A DNA stretch of 64,000 nucleotides from Pogona vitticeps (GCF_051106095.1 NC_135783.1:193434947-193498946); one strand, 5' to 3'; numbered from the stretch's first letter, positions 37,208-48,702 are shown. A program made the numbers and translations. Notes: a model not told the origin generated them from the letters alone.

Positions 37208-37600
37208 TACCATATTTTTCCATGTGTAACACCCCCCAATGTATAAAACAACCCCCAATTTTGACCCTTTTCCGGAGGCGGAGACAAAGGAGCAGCTGCG
37301 CTTGGCCACCTCTCACGGCTGCCCATTGACTGCCGCCACCGCTGCCCGATCACTTCCTCCAGCGCCACTCGCGGGGCTCACCTCCAGCTCATGCCACCGC
37401 CTTGTCACCTGCCTGAAGGGAGCCCGCAAGTGGCACTGGAGGAGGTGATTCAGCAGCAGCAGTCAATGGGCCATTGCAAGAGGCAGCAGAGTGTAGCTGC
37501 TCCTCTGCCTTTGCCTCCTTCGGTGTATAAAACGACCCTCAATTTTTCCCTCTAATGACTTTACGAAGAAGTGTCATTTTATACATGGAAAAATACGGTA
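37208..37600. mobile_element. TIR element CCATATTTTTCCATGT, family not recognised
   Basis: The left end ACCATATTTTTCCATGTGTA and the right end ATACATGGAAAAATACGGTA are inverted repeats that extend inward through ACAACCCCCAATTTTGACCC and ACGACCCTCAATTTTTCCC. TA lies at both boundaries. The core is GC-rich with a CTGCCGCCACCGCTGCC stretch. It sits in ZC3H15 intron 6. It differs from the CAGTGGTGCCTCGC Tigger-like family and cannot encode a transposase. Confidence 0.7.
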
Positions 37601-37954
37601 ATTTCCTCCTGTATAGAAACTCTATTAAATAAATTATCTCTTATTGCTACAACAGCTTCTGGTACACCTGCATTCTTCCTTCTTTACATGTAAGAGACAC
37701 TTTAAAGAACCCCTCAGGTCTTCAATGCAGACATCCACTGATGCCTGGACCTCCCTGATACAAAAACCTTCTGACCTTCATACAGATTGCTCATTTGCTT
37801 AGGCGACTATCACCAAGGAAAGAGTTATTTAAAACAGGGTTGGAGGGAAAGGCAGAGAAAAGGGGTTCCACTGTCAGTGTGGAAAGAGGATCTCTAGTGC
37901 GCATGGCCATGTCCTGAATCAGAATCACACATGGTCCTCAGCAAGGTGGATAAA

Positions 37955-38155
37955 AATATATATATTTTTAAAAACCATGTATTGAAAAAAAAAAACCAAT
38001 TTTTTTAAAAAGACACAATTTTTTAAAAAAAATCAATGATTTAAAAAAGGCAAATTGATTTAAATAATGATTTACCTTAAAATCATTTTTAAAATTTAAA
38101 TTATCAAAAAAATTTTTTTTTACTATTTAACTATTTTTTAAAAATTTAAATCGTC
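37955..38155. repeat. ZC3H15: AT-rich low-complexity tract
   Basis: About 200 bases of almost only A and T, with recurring AAATTGATTTAAAT-like words, in ZC3H15 intron 6 near the exon 6 donor. Looks like a degenerate tandem repeat. Confidence 0.8.
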
Positions 38156-38220
38156 CCCTCCCCGCCGGTCCACAGGATTAAAAAAATTGTGAACCTGTAT
38201 GCAAGCAATTGTAGCCTTAC

Positions 38221-38403
38221 CTCTTTCTCTATTAGATCTTCTAAAGAAATTTCTTCCTCCTTTTCTTCCTTCTTTTTGTCCTTTTTGAGTACAAAGCCAG
38301 GAGGGAGTGCATGGCGGTACATACAGTTGTCTCCTCCACCAGGACAGACCCAAAACCATCCGTATTTATTGTTTTCAATAGCATCAAGGAAGTACTTGCA
38401 GAC
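38221..38403 (-). CDS. ZC3H15: ZC3H15 exon 6 (second CCCH finger)
   Basis: Encodes [40 protein letters not shown] and [18 protein letters not shown], 61 codons in phase 0. Cysteines 183, 201 and 208 with H212 form the second, atypically spaced CCCH finger of the family. A lysine/glutamate-rich linker follows. Donor GAG/GTAAGG. Confidence 0.96.
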
Positions 38404-38927
38404 CTGCATTAAATATTGTCAGCAGTTAATTCTGTTTTCCAATCCTCCACTTTATGCACATAATTACATTTTCTTAATTTCTGACTACTGCATCTAAAAT
38501 AAGCCAACATTTGCCTGTGGCAAAACGTGCCAAAGCAGACCGAGAAAAAAAATCTATCCTGTCGAATAAAAGCACACCCAATGCATTTTAATAGGACAAA
38601 ACAATTTAAATTGCAAATATGAAGTTAAAGGCCACAAAAGTTTAAGAAATTACAGCACTATGTGAATTCATTCTCCATTTAGATTGGTACAAATAATTAG
38701 AAGTTGTTTCCATTAAAAAAATTACCTGATGTTGCATAAGTTATGCCTGCAAGAGGATGATAACATCATGAACAGGGAGATTTCCAGTAATTAAAGAATT
38801 CCTCCTCCTTTCCTAGAACTCTCGTGCAATTTATTACACGCATCAGACAAGCCACAGGGTAGAAACAGGAATTATTTAATTACTGAAAATCTCTCCTTGC
38901 TGATGACATCATCACCACCAACTTATA

Positions 38928-39344
38928 CAGTGGTGCCTCACTTTACGACTGCCCCGCATTACGATGAATCCGCTTTACAACAATCTTTTTGCGATCGCAA
39001 AACGATGGTCTAAATGGGGGAATTTTGCTTTGCGATGATTGGTTCCCTGCTTTGGGAACCGATTCTTTGCAAAACGATGTTTTTCTAACAGCTGATCGGC
39101 AGTTTCAAAATGGCCACCGGGTAATTAAAATGGCTCCCTGCTGTGTTTAGGGACGGTTTCCTCGCTATACAGGCAGCGAAAATGGCCACTGTATGGAGGA
39201 TCTTCACTGGATGGTGAGTTTTTACCCCATTGGAACACATTGAATGGGTTTCAATGCGTTTCAATAGGGTTTATTTCACTTTATGATGTTTTCGCTTAAT
39301 GGCGATTTTCCTGGAACGGATTATCGTCAAGTGAGGCACCACTG
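38928..39344. mobile_element. Tigger-like palindromic MITE, copy 4
   Basis: CAGTGGTGCCTCACTTTACG and GTCAAGTGAGGCACCACTG are inverted ends with TA on both sides. It lies in ZC3H15 intron 5. The interior has CAAAATGGCCACCGG and TAAAATGGCTCCC. It is more AT-rich than copies 1-3, consistent with CpG decay in an older copy. Confidence 0.8.
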
Positions 39345-40471
39345 TACAACAGGATTTTGGCTGGACAGTACTTAAGTGTGACAACGCTAGTTCCATGATG
39401 CAATATTCAGAACAGGTTAAGTGTCCCTTATGGAAACAAAACATTTAGACAAACTGAGTCTGTGAAGCAAGATTTGATATGGACTTCTGTTTTAAAATAG
39501 CAGCCTCCTTCATCTTCCTCCTTATATGGCAATGTCCAAGGAGTTTCACAAATTGTATTTGGGGGGGCTGCATTTCAAAAGGGCAAAATTTCACTGAATG
39601 TGTGCAACACACTGGGTGTGGTAAGCAACTCATTGTAGTTTATGATCAGAAGGCCAGTTTGCATTTACATTTCTAAAAACTATACTTATACATGTAAGTT
39701 GTTATTGTTTCCATGAACTATTTAAATAAAATATATGTAATTACTATCATGTTTCAATCTTTCTGCACTCATTTCAAATTACAACAGCTATTTCATCATA
39801 AGAGGTGTAAATCACATCACATATTAAATGTACAACTGCACAAGGCAATCTACATTAATCTCATTCTACAAATTGGATGTCATTAGTATTCACTGCATCT
39901 TAATGGGCTAAATCTAACTGCTTGCCCCAACTACAGCAGACCTTACAGAACTGTTAAAATGTATACAAGTTTTGATTTAAACCCCATTCCATCAGTGGCT
40001 CTACTCCAGCAGAATCTAACAATTTGATTTAGCCCGTTAGGTTTGTCTACCATCACTAAGTGATCCCTGAAGTATTTTGTGCAGTTAAACACCTTACGTC
40101 CGAATCCTGAAGGTCTTAGTTTAGCTTCTTCCATACAAGTAGTTAATAATTCGTGTGTGACTGTAGAGTTCTTCACCGCAGCCATGATTTAAATACACAG
40201 GCTATCAGTGCAATCATTTTATAAACTACTTTCCCCCTACCAAAGCATAGTCTGTATATGAAGTCATGACAAGGGGCGAGATGCAACGGTCAGCCTGTGG
40301 TAAGACTGGGAATCGCAAACACACTCAGAAAGTGTTCTTGTTCAGTTTGTAGGGGCCAAAGGGGGCCAAAAGAGGGAGGTGAGCTGCTGCTTCTACTCAT
40401 GGAAGTGCACCACTGGATTCTGGCTAAGATCTTAGCTAGATCCTGCAACTCGGCGTAAGAAACAGACATAC

Positions 40472-40563
40472 TATCTGGGTTTTGGGTTTTTTCTTTTCAG
40501 CTTCACCATGTTTCTTGTTCACAACCTCTTCCAACTTCTTCTCATCCCAATTATCCATTGTGT
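40472..40563 (-). CDS. ZC3H15: ZC3H15 exon 5
   Basis: Completes codon 151 (Asp) and encodes [20 protein letters not shown] then [10 protein letters not shown], the conserved linker between the two CCCH fingers. Acceptor TCTAG, donor ATA/GTATGT. Confidence 0.95.
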
Positions 40564-41880
40564 CTAGACAAAAAAGCAAAACATTTTACTAGGCAGGAAG
40601 AAAAACATTTAGCTTCCTCAGTCCCACTACCAACCTCTCTGCTATAAATGAACATACAAACAAATAACCAGCCATCCACTGGACTTGCTTTTTGTTGTTT
40701 TACACAATAAAGAGGGTAAAGCCAAAAGAAGTCAATGCAACAAAAGAAGTCAGGGTGAAGGGTCAAAAATATTAGTATGAAACACCAATAATTACTGAAA
40801 TCTATTGGATTACAAATGTTAACCACCAAAAACAGAATCTGGTTATCACACAACAATACTGAAATTTATGTTATGTAGCTACATTATGGCAGATGCAAGG
40901 TTTTTTCATGTTTTTCAGTTTTGTGCACATGACACCATCTTTTTCCAAACTTCTTCAAATGGCCACCTTGCCGATAAAGCTTGTAGCAAAGTCATTTAAT
41001 TTTAAAGCATATTTTTTGTCAGAATTAAGCCCAAGTGTGTTTAGCCGAGCCTTCTTGCATAAAAGATTTCAGTTGTAAGAGCCACTGGACTTGGTGACAA
41101 GGGAATCTGAATTAAAATCTTACTTTGGACACACTTAAGTTACTTACATTGCAGCTTTCTCAATAGTATATTAAATCTGGTGACCTACCTCAAAAGTTGT
41201 GTGAGATAAAGATTACAACTGAAGGGCAACTTTGAACACAAAAACTTGTATAAAATAAGGCAAATATTAATATGCCCAATGCCTCAGAGTTAGAGAGGTA
41301 GGATTGTAAAGATGGGTATTTATAATGTCAGTTTCCACATCTGGATAAGTTTTGGGCTAATTAATTCATAAATATCATAGAGCAACTTATTTTCATGTAC
41401 ATAATTTTTAGCGTTACATGAAAGAGCCTGAGCGGGTCTTGAGTTCATTTGTTTTTCCAACTACTCTCCAGGTGCAGCTGTGAGAACAGCAGGGGATTTC
41501 ACCCCCCCCCAATTAACTGAAAATTACCTTTATGTTAAAATATGGGGAAGCTATAGAGTTAGGTTTAAGAAACGTTTAATGATACAAGCCATCTTCATGG
41601 CTTGAAACTGGCTTACATGAGGAAATCATATTCAAAACTACTTGCAATTTGCCTGAGTTCAAATGTAATATTCTAAGTGAAGAAAGACCCTGTTACTTTC
41701 TGTTTCCTCACAGTCACACCGGAAAATTGTTAAACCCAAGGGAGGGTCTATGTTGGGTTAGGGTGGCCATTTAACAGTGTAGAAATCACAACTTTTTTTG
41801 AAAAATCTATAAATTCACGACGTGCACTTAAAGCCACATCAGAAACAAAGATTCTACTTCTGTTCCAAGATAAAATCTAC

Positions 41881-42033
41881 CTTTTTCAAGTTCTTCATCT
41901 CTTGCATCAATGTAAACGCTTCTCTTTTCGCACTTTCTCTCCAGAGAGAGGTCATGAGAAAACTTGCATTTATCTCCTTTTGTGCACTGCCCTTGCTTGA
42001 AGAAAGCACAGACTACAGATTTTGGATCGGCAC
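41881..42033 (-). CDS. ZC3H15: ZC3H15 exon 4 (first CCCH finger)
   Basis: Encodes [40 protein letters not shown] and [11 protein letters not shown]108-x7-C116-x5-C122-x3-H126 is a canonical CCCH zinc finger. Acceptor TTACAG, donor G/GTAGAT (phase 1). Confidence 0.96.
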
Positions 42034-42129
42034 CTGTAATATATTTACATTAAACTCATTTAATATTATTCAAGAACAATTAAAAGCAGATCTCAGAGAC
42101 ACAAGACAAGTCAGCCAAAGGAAGCTAAC

Positions 42130-42241
42130 CTTTACTTATTTTCTGTGCAGCAACCACAGGTTTGAAAAGCTCATTTAGCTCCTGTAGTTCTTTTTTCTTA
42201 TCATCTTTCTTGAATTTCTTGTCACCATCCGCTAGAGCAGC
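42130..42241 (-). CDS. ZC3H15: ZC3H15 exon 3
   Basis: Encodes [20 protein letters not shown] then [35 protein letters not shown] is identical to the mammalian protein as I recall it, while the first seven residues are diverged. Acceptor TATAG, donor G/GTTAGC; the following intron is only 96 bases. Confidence 0.95.
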
Positions 42242-43228
42242 CTATAAGAACAGATATAATAATTAATAATGGCTAATTGCAAAATAACAGTGCAAAATAG
42301 CATATTATCACTGCTAAGGTGCAACATTTTATAAACTGAATTTATAAAATTCTCAGAATGTCCTTAATCAATTCAAACAATAACTCACGTATTACTCTTA
42401 TGAAAAAAGCCGCATGTATACCTTAAGCTTCCATACTTCTCTACCCTTTTCCACCTTTAGCATGGCTGGAAAGAGGAACCTGGAAGCCCCTCACTCAACA
42501 TTTTTAACTAGCCACCATTTGTCATTCCATACATTTGTGGATTAACTGTGGCAACTATTAACTACGCTTTATTGACACAACCCATCTCCACCCTTTAGTT
42601 CATGAAGTTGGCTTGTTTTGTTGTCACAGTTAATTATAGTAGAGGGTTCACAAATAACTCCCTTTAAAATAATGATGCAACTTTCTTTAACTTAGAGAGT
42701 GAAGGAGTGAGTGAAATAGGTTCATTCACTCCTTCACTCCTGGGCAAAATAGGTAGGCGGAGAGTTTACAACATGGTGGCTGAAATCCTGTTACTGTAAG
42801 TTTATGGGGTGCAACCTAGATGATGCCATTAAACAGCAATGGAAATCCTTAATTTGAATTTAAACCTCTACTATCACCTCTTCATGTTCCAAGGCTCCCT
42901 AGGGATCCCTTTTGCCTTTGGGAGTCCCGGGACAGGTGGTGGGAGGAGAGTAAAAATAGAAAATCTTCGCCAGTACTTCATAATTTTAGGCCACCTAAAA
43001 TTAACTATGCCCACTTTGTCCACACAAGAACTGCCAACTCTGCTGCACTTCTTGTTCACCTATCACCCCTGTGCTTCCTCTCAGATTCAAGACAAATATG
43101 GGTGATGGGTGGGTTCTGAATTTCTAAAAATAACTGTTCAAACACTGTTTATTTGATTATGCCAGTAGTAATTGAAAAAGTTCTAAATGTTATCTAACTA
43201 CTGAAGCATTGACTGTAGCCCTCTATGC

Positions 43229-43460
43229 CAGGGTCGTCAACCACTGGTCCGTGGGCTTGCTAGAACTGGGCCGCTCCCCTGCATGCACAGTGGGCGTGTC
43301 ATGCTCGCACACTGGGCGTGTCACACTTGTGCACGGGCGTGTCACGTTCACATGCATGCACGCGAGTGCGGCATGCCCCCACGCGATCGCAACACCCCAC
43401 TGCACATAGAGCTCACTCCCCCCAGCCAGTCCGCAGCCCCAAAAAGGTTGTGGACTACTG
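43229..43460. mobile_element. hAT-like element with near-perfect 8-bp duplication
   Basis: Left end CAGGGTCGTCAACCACTGGT and right end AAAAAGGTTGTGGACTACTG are imperfect inverted repeats. Flanks CTCTATGC (43221-43228) and TTCTATGC (43461-43468) form an 8-bp duplication with one mismatch. The interior has a CpG-rich stretch in which GGGCGTGTCA-type units repeat about three times. Lies in ZC3H15 intron 2. Confidence 0.75.
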
Positions 43461-44014
43461 TTCTATGCAATATCTACTACATTTTCTTGATTTCTGTGCT
43501 GCAAGAGTGTAACTAAAAGCAAAGGGTCCATGGTTTCACCACCAGCTAGCACTCTTCCAGTTTACCATTTAGCTTGATAATGAGTGCTTGAAGACCGAAA
43601 GCTGGTGTTGTGACATTTTGCTTGGCCCAAAACAAGTACTGCAATTATGTGGATTTTTGAATAATTTTTAGTTGTGTGAACAGACATATTTTAACTAAAC
43701 CTATTCTCATCAACAAGCTACCACTGACAATTAGTAACATGAAGTACATATTTGTTTGTTTTAGCAGAACATTCTCCCTGGGCCTAGCAACAAGCTATCC
43801 AATTGCTTCTTCTTTGCTAAGAGTTGGATCGAACATAAAAGGGCAAGCCAAAGCATCATGCTTGCCAATAACTGGCATCATCCCTTGGCCATATAATTTA
43901 TTCAGTAAAGAAAAACATACAAGACTTGGAGCTAAAATGCCTTTTTCAAATATGCAGATGCATCATGACATATGCAAAGAGTGTAAAAGCAAAGCCAGAT
44001 AAGCATTTCCTTAC

Positions 44015-44116
44015 CTGCCGTGGGTTTTGCTGGCCAAACTTAACTTGGTGGGTTACAGCCTTAATAAACTTCTGTTGTTTTGCTCCTTTTTTATTCTTTA
44101 AACCAAAAGTCTTATC
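44015..44116 (-). CDS. ZC3H15: ZC3H15 exon 2
   Basis: Encodes [20 protein letters not shown] and [14 protein letters not shown], 34 codons in phase 0, essentially invariant across vertebrates as far as I recall. Acceptor CCTACATGTAG-type pyrimidine tract ending TAG, donor CAG/GTAAGG. Confidence 0.96.
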
Positions 44117-44603
44117 CTACATGAGAAAGAATTATGAGACTGTTTGTAGTATTTAAATTTACATAATGAAGTTTTATATTCATCCACTTCAAAGTTAAGT
44201 CAAATATTCAACAAGTGACTGAAAATATTTCATTCTTTTATATTTTGCAATATACAGTAATTACATCTTAAAACACTGTCTACAGTTAGGACACACTTAT
44301 TCTGACAGTGAATACTATTTAGGAGTACACTTGCAAACTTGCTTCGCTCTGCCTCCATCAGTGCAGAGTTTGTTGCATAAGACATTGTATTTCCACTCCA
44401 GTAACAAGGTCATCTGATTCAATACAGCCCTGTGCATAAAGATGGAGTGTAACTCATCTAGTCCTCAATGAATTTATATAAGAAAGCCCCAAAAGAAAAA
44501 GTTCTCAAAGGTTCTCAACAGTTTTCTAAACCACTCTGAAGAAACACCAACATTACCACATTTAAATCACCAACTGTAACCCGATAAACATTTTCTGCAT
44601 GTT

Positions 44604-44615
44604 GACAGCATTTAC
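44604..44615. repeat. BovB copy 2 target-site duplication (left)
   Basis: GACAGCATTTAC directly precedes BovB copy 2 and is repeated without mismatch at 47838-47849 directly after its CA tail. Confidence 0.9.
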
Positions 44616-47600
44616 CTTCTTCATGGATTGCTGCCTTGTCGTGGCGAAGGGGCTTGAGTAACTCAGAGAAACTATGGGCTATGCCGTGCAGGGACACCCA
44701 AGACAGACAGGACATAGTGGAGAGTTCCGACTAAACGCAATCCACCTGGAGTAGGAAATGGCAAGCCACTCCAGTATCTTTGCCAAGAACGCCCCATGAT
44801 CAGAAACAAAAGGCTAAAAGATATGACGCTGGAAGATGGGACCCTCAGGTCAAAAGGCGTCCAACATGCTACTGAGGAAGAGCGGAGGACAAGTACAAGT
44901 AGCTCCAGAGCTAATGAAGTGGTTGGGCCAAAGCCGAAAGGACGCTCAGCTGTGGACGTGCCTGGAAGTGAAAGGAAAATCCAATGCTGCAAAGAAAAAT
45001 ACTGCATAGGAACCTGGAATGTAAGATCTATGAACATTGGGAAGCTGGAGGTGGTCAAACAGGAGATGGCAAGAATAAACATCGACATCCTGGGCATCAG
45101 TGAACTAAAATGGACAGGAATGGGCGAATTCAGCTCAGATGATTATCATATCTACTATTGTGGGCAAGAATCCCGTAGAAGGAATGGAGTAGCCCTCATA
45201 GTCAACAAAAGAGTGGGAAAAGCTGTAATGGGATACAATCTCAAAAATGATAGAATGATGTCAATACGAATCCAAGGCAGACCATTCAACATCACAATAA
45301 TCCAAGTTTATGCACCAACCAGCATTGCTGAGGAGACTGAAATTGAACAATTCTATGAAGATTTACAACACCTTCTAGAACTGACACCAAAGAAAGGTGT
45401 TCTTCTCATTCTAGGGGACTGGAATGCTAAAGTAGGGAGCCAAGAGATAAAAGGAACAACAGGGAAGTTTGGCCTTGGAGTTCAGAACGAAGCAGGACAA
45501 AGGCTAATAGAGTTTTGTCAAGAGAATAAGCTGGTCATCACAAACACTCTTTTCCAACAACACAAGAGGCGACTCTATACATGGAAATCACCAGATGGGC
45601 AATATCGAAATCAGATTGATTATATTCTCTGCAGCCAAAGATGGAGAAGCTCTATACAGTCAGCAAAAACAAGACCTGGAGCTGACTGCGGTTCTGATCA
45701 TCAGCTTCTCATAGCAAAATTCAAGCTTAGACTGAAGAGATTAGGAAAAACCACTGGGCCACTCAGGTATAATCTAAACCAAATCCCTTATGAATACACA
45801 GTGGAAGTAAAGAACAGATTTAAGGAACTAGATTTGGTGGACAGAGTGCCTGAAGAACTTTGGATAGAGGCTCGTAACATTGTCCAGGAGGCAGCAACAA
45901 AAACCATCCCAAAGAAAAGGAAATGCAAGAAAGCAAAGTGGCTGTCCAACGAGGCCTTAGAAATAGCAGAGAGGAGAAGGGAAGCAAAATGCAAGGGAGA
46001 TAGGGAAAGTTACAGAAACTTGAATTCAGACTTCCAAAGAATAGCAAGGAGAGACAAGAGGGCCTTCTTAAATGAACAATGCAAAGAAATAGAGGAAGAT
46101 AACAGAAAAGGAAAGACCAGAGATCTGTTCAGGAAAATTGGACATATTAGAGGAACATTTTGCGCAAAGATGAACATGATAAAAGACAAAAATGGGAGGG
46201 ACCTAACAGAAGCAGAAGACGTCAAGAAGAGGTGGCAAGAATACACAGAGGAATTATATCAGAAAGATGTGGATATCCCGGACAACCCAGACAATGTAGT
46301 TGCTGACCTTGAGCCAGACATCCTGGAGAGCGAAGTCAAGTGGGCCTTAGAAAGCCTGGCTAACAACAAGGCCAGTGGAGGTGATGGCATTCCAGTTGAA
46401 CTATTTAAAATCTTGAAAGATGATGCTGTTAAGGTGCTACATTCAATATGCCAGCAAGTTTGGAAAACTCAACAGTGGCCAGAGGATTGGAAAAGATCAG
46501 TCTACATCCCAATCCCAAAGAAAGGCAGTGCCAAAGAATGCTCCAACTACCGTACAATTGCACTCATTTCACACGCTAGCAAGGTTATGCTCAAAATCCT
46601 ACAAGGTAGGCTTCAGCAGTATGTGGACCGAGAACTCCCAGAAGTACAAGCTGGATTCCGAAGAGGCAGAGGAACTCGAGACCAAATTGCTAACTTGCGC
46701 TGGATTATGGAGAAAGCCAGAGAGTTCCAGAAAAATATCTACTTCTGCTTCATTGACTATGCGAAAGCCTTTGACTGTGTGGACCACAGCAAACTATGGC
46801 AAGTTCTTAAAGAAATGGGAGTGCCTGACCACTTTATCTGTCTCCTGAGAAACCTATATGTGGGACAGGAAGCAACAGTTAGAACTGGTCATGGAACAAC
46901 TGAGTGGTTCAAAATTGGGAAAGGAGTACGGCAAGGCTGTATATTGTCCCCCAGCTTATTTAACTTATATGCAGAATACATCATGCGGAAGGCTGGACTG
47001 GAAGAAACCCAAGCCGGAATTAAGATTGCCGGAAGAAATATCAACAACCTCCGATATGCAGATGATACCACTCTGATGGCAGAAAGTGAGGAGGAATTAA
47101 AGAACCTTGTAATGAGAGTGAAAGAGGAGAGTGCAAAAAACGGTCTGAAACTCAACATCAAAAAAACTAAGATCATGGCCACTGGTCCCATCACCTCCTG
47201 GGAAATAGAAGGGGAAGATATGGAGGCAGTGTCAAATTTTATCTTCCTGGGCTCCATGATCACTGCAGATGGAGACAGCAGCCCTGAAATTAAAAGGTGC
47301 CTTCTTCTTGGGAGGAAAGCGATGACAAATCTGGACAGCATCTTGAAAAGCAGAGACATCACCTTGCCAACAAAAGTCCGAACAGTCAAAGCTATGGTTT
47401 TTCCTGTTGTGATGTATGGAAGTGAGAGCTGGACCATAAAGAAAGCAGACCGCCGAAGAATTGATGCCTTTGAATTGTGGTGCTGGAGGAGGCTCTTGAG
47501 AATCCCCTGGACTGCAAGGAGAACAAACCTATCAGTTCTAAAGGAAATCAACCCTGAGTGCTCACTGGAAGGACAGATCCTGAAGCTGAGGCTCCAGTAC

Positions 47601-47837
47601 TTTGGCCATCTAATGAGAAGAAAAGACTCCCTGGAAAAGACCCTGATGTTGGGAAAGTGTGATGGCAAGAGGAGAAGGGGACGACCGAGGATGAGATGGC
47701 TGGACAGTGTCTGCGAAGCAACCAACATGAACCTGACACAACTCCGGGAGGCAGTAGAAGACAGGAGGGCCTGGCGTGCTCTGGTCCATGGGGTCACGAA
47801 GAGTCGGACACGACTAAACGACTAAACACACACACAC
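44616..47837 (+). mobile_element. Full-length BovB (RTE) LINE, copy 2
   Basis: A complete BovB copy inserted antisense to ZC3H15 in intron 1. It is bounded by a perfect 12-bp target duplication, which fixes both ends. It begins CTTCTTCATGG, has an open 1009-codon ORF and ends with the family terminus ACGACTAAACGACTAA plus a short (CA)n tail. The intact duplication, intact ORF and 9-residue difference from copy 3 mark it as recent. Confidence 0.96.
44796..47825 (+). CDS. BovB endonuclease/reverse transcriptase, intact
   Basis: Open 1009-codon frame. All endonuclease residues (TWNVRS, ELKW, GDWNAKVG, GSDH) and the reverse transcriptase boxes FIDYAKAFD and YADD (754-757) are kept. Substitutions relative to copy 1 include D201G beside the endonuclease core and an arginine-to-cysteine change in EIKRC in the C-terminal region; neither is a catalytic residue. 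Copies 1 and 3 have arginine at the latter site, so the cysteine is private to this copy. Confidence 0.93.
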   Translation: MIRNKRLKDMTLEDGTLRSKGVQHATEEERRTSTSSSRANEVVGPKPKGRSAVDVPGSERKIQCCKEKYCIGTWNVRSMNIGKLEVVKQEMARINIDILGISELKWTGMGEFSSDDYHIYYCGQESRRRNGVALIVNKRVGKAVMGYNLKNDRMMSIRIQGRPFNITIIQVYAPTSIAEETEIEQFYEDLQHLLELTPKKGVLLILGDWNAKVGSQEIKGTTGKFGLGVQNEAGQRLIEFCQENKLVITNTLFQQHKRRLYTWKSPDGQYRNQIDYILCSQRWRSSIQSAKTRPGADCGSDHQLLIAKFKLRLKRLGKTTGPLRYNLNQIPYEYTVEVKNRFKELDLVDRVPEELWIEARNIVQEAATKTIPKKRKCKKAKWLSNEALEIAERRREAKCKGDRESYRNLNSDFQRIARRDKRAFLNEQCKEIEEDNRKGKTRDLFRKIGHIRGTFCAKMNMIKDKNGRDLTEAEDVKKRWQEYTEELYQKDVDIPDNPDNVVADLEPDILESEVKWALESLANNKASGGDGIPVELFKILKDDAVKVLHSICQQVWKTQQWPEDWKRSVYIPIPKKGSAKECSNYRTIALISHASKVMLKILQGRLQQYVDRELPEVQAGFRRGRGTRDQIANLRWIMEKAREFQKNIYFCFIDYAKAFDCVDHSKLWQVLKEMGVPDHFICLLRNLYVGQEATVRTGHGTTEWFKIGKGVRQGCILSPSLFNLYAEYIMRKAGLEETQAGIKIAGRNINNLRYADDTTLMAESEEELKNLVMRVKEESAKNGLKLNIKKTKIMATGPITSWEIEGEDMEAVSNFIFLGSMITADGDSSPEIKRCLLLGRKAMTNLDSILKSRDITLPTKVRTVKAMVFPVVMYGSESWTIKKADRRRIDAFELWCWRRLLRIPWTARRTNLSVLKEINPECSLEGQILKLRLQYFGHLMRRKDSLEKTLMLGKCDGKRRRGRPRMRWLDSVCEATNMNLTQLREAVEDRRAWRALVHGVTKSRTRLND

Positions 47838-47849
47838 GACAGCATTTAC
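47838..47849. repeat. BovB copy 2 target-site duplication (right)
   Basis: GACAGCATTTAC, identical to the 12 bases immediately before the element. Confidence 0.9.
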
Positions 47850-47914
47850 AACAAGTCAACACACGTTCTCTGTGCCTCCCAGATTTTTCTATAATGACAG
47901 TAACATAATAATAA

Positions 47915-48110
47915 GTATATGCTCTTAAATTGATTCTGACTTATTGTTTCCTTTTCCAGAGTTTTCTAGGTACTGGATACTCAGAAGTGGCTCATTGTTC
48001 CCTCTGAAAAACCAAGGCCACACAAGCTGGCTCTTCTCACAAGAGGCACAATGGGGAATCAAACTCCCAATGCCTAACTCATTAAGCTATCCAGTCAGCA
48101 GCAGTTGCAT
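47915..48110 (-). mobile_element. tRNA-derived SINE
   Basis: Read on the minus strand the right end gives AGCTTAATGAGTTAGGCATT and GGGAGTTTGATTCCCCATTG, a tRNA-like head with a B-box-like core. The left end, TTAAATTGATTCTGACTTAT, is the SINE tail in reverse complement. Copy is diverged. Confidence 0.55.
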
Positions 48111-48203
48111 ATACTGAAGCCTTAAAAATAATCTATTAATTTTCTCCTAATACAAATAAAAAAATTCAGCTCAAATTCTTCCAATATTGAACAAATGCAT
48201 ATA

Positions 48204-48694
48204 CAGTGGTGCCCCGGATAGCAAGCGCCTGGGTTAACGACGAATCCGCATAGCGACGCGTTTTTTGCGATCACAAAAGCGATTGCATTGCGATGTTCTC
48301 AATGGCTAAATATCGTTTTGCGATGATCGGTAAGCGTTTCGCTTACCAATTTTTGCATAGCGATGTTTTGGGAACAGCTGATCGGCGGTTCCAAAATGGC
48401 CGCTGGAAAAAATGGCCGCCCACAGCGTTTTTGCACCCTTTTCTCGCTTACCGGGCAGCGAAAATGGCAGTCACATGGAGGATTTCCGCATAGCGGTGAG
48501 TTTACAGCCCATAGGAACACATTAAACGTGTTTTAATGCATTCCTATGGGGTTTTTTATTTTATTTATTTATTTATTTATTTGATTTATACCCCGCCTAT
48601 CTGGACCGATGGACCACTCTAGGCGTATAGCGACGAATCCGGATAGCGATGATTTTTTTGGAACAGATTATCGTCGCTATGCGGGGCACCACTG
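48204..48694. mobile_element. Tigger-like palindromic MITE, copy 5, with LINE tail inserted
   Basis: CAGTGGTGCCCCGGATAGC and GCTATGCGGGGCACCACTG are inverted ends flanked by TA. The CCCCG variant of the end is shared with copy 7 inside the Gmr1-like fossil. At about 48551-48625 the palindrome is interrupted by an (ATTT)n run and TTTGATTTATACCCCGCC, which read on the minus strand as the 3' tail of an L2/CR1-like LINE. Confidence 0.8.
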
Positions 48695-48702
48695 TAATAC
48701 TA

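Noticed and set aside
39943-40185. An 80-residue minus-strand frame starting MAAVKNSTVTHELLTTC in ZC3H15 intron 5
   Set aside because: It has a good start context, but no family is recognised, its 3' half overlaps a dispersed foldback repeat, and no splice or expression evidence is visible. It could be an alternative exon; a search of transcripts would decide.
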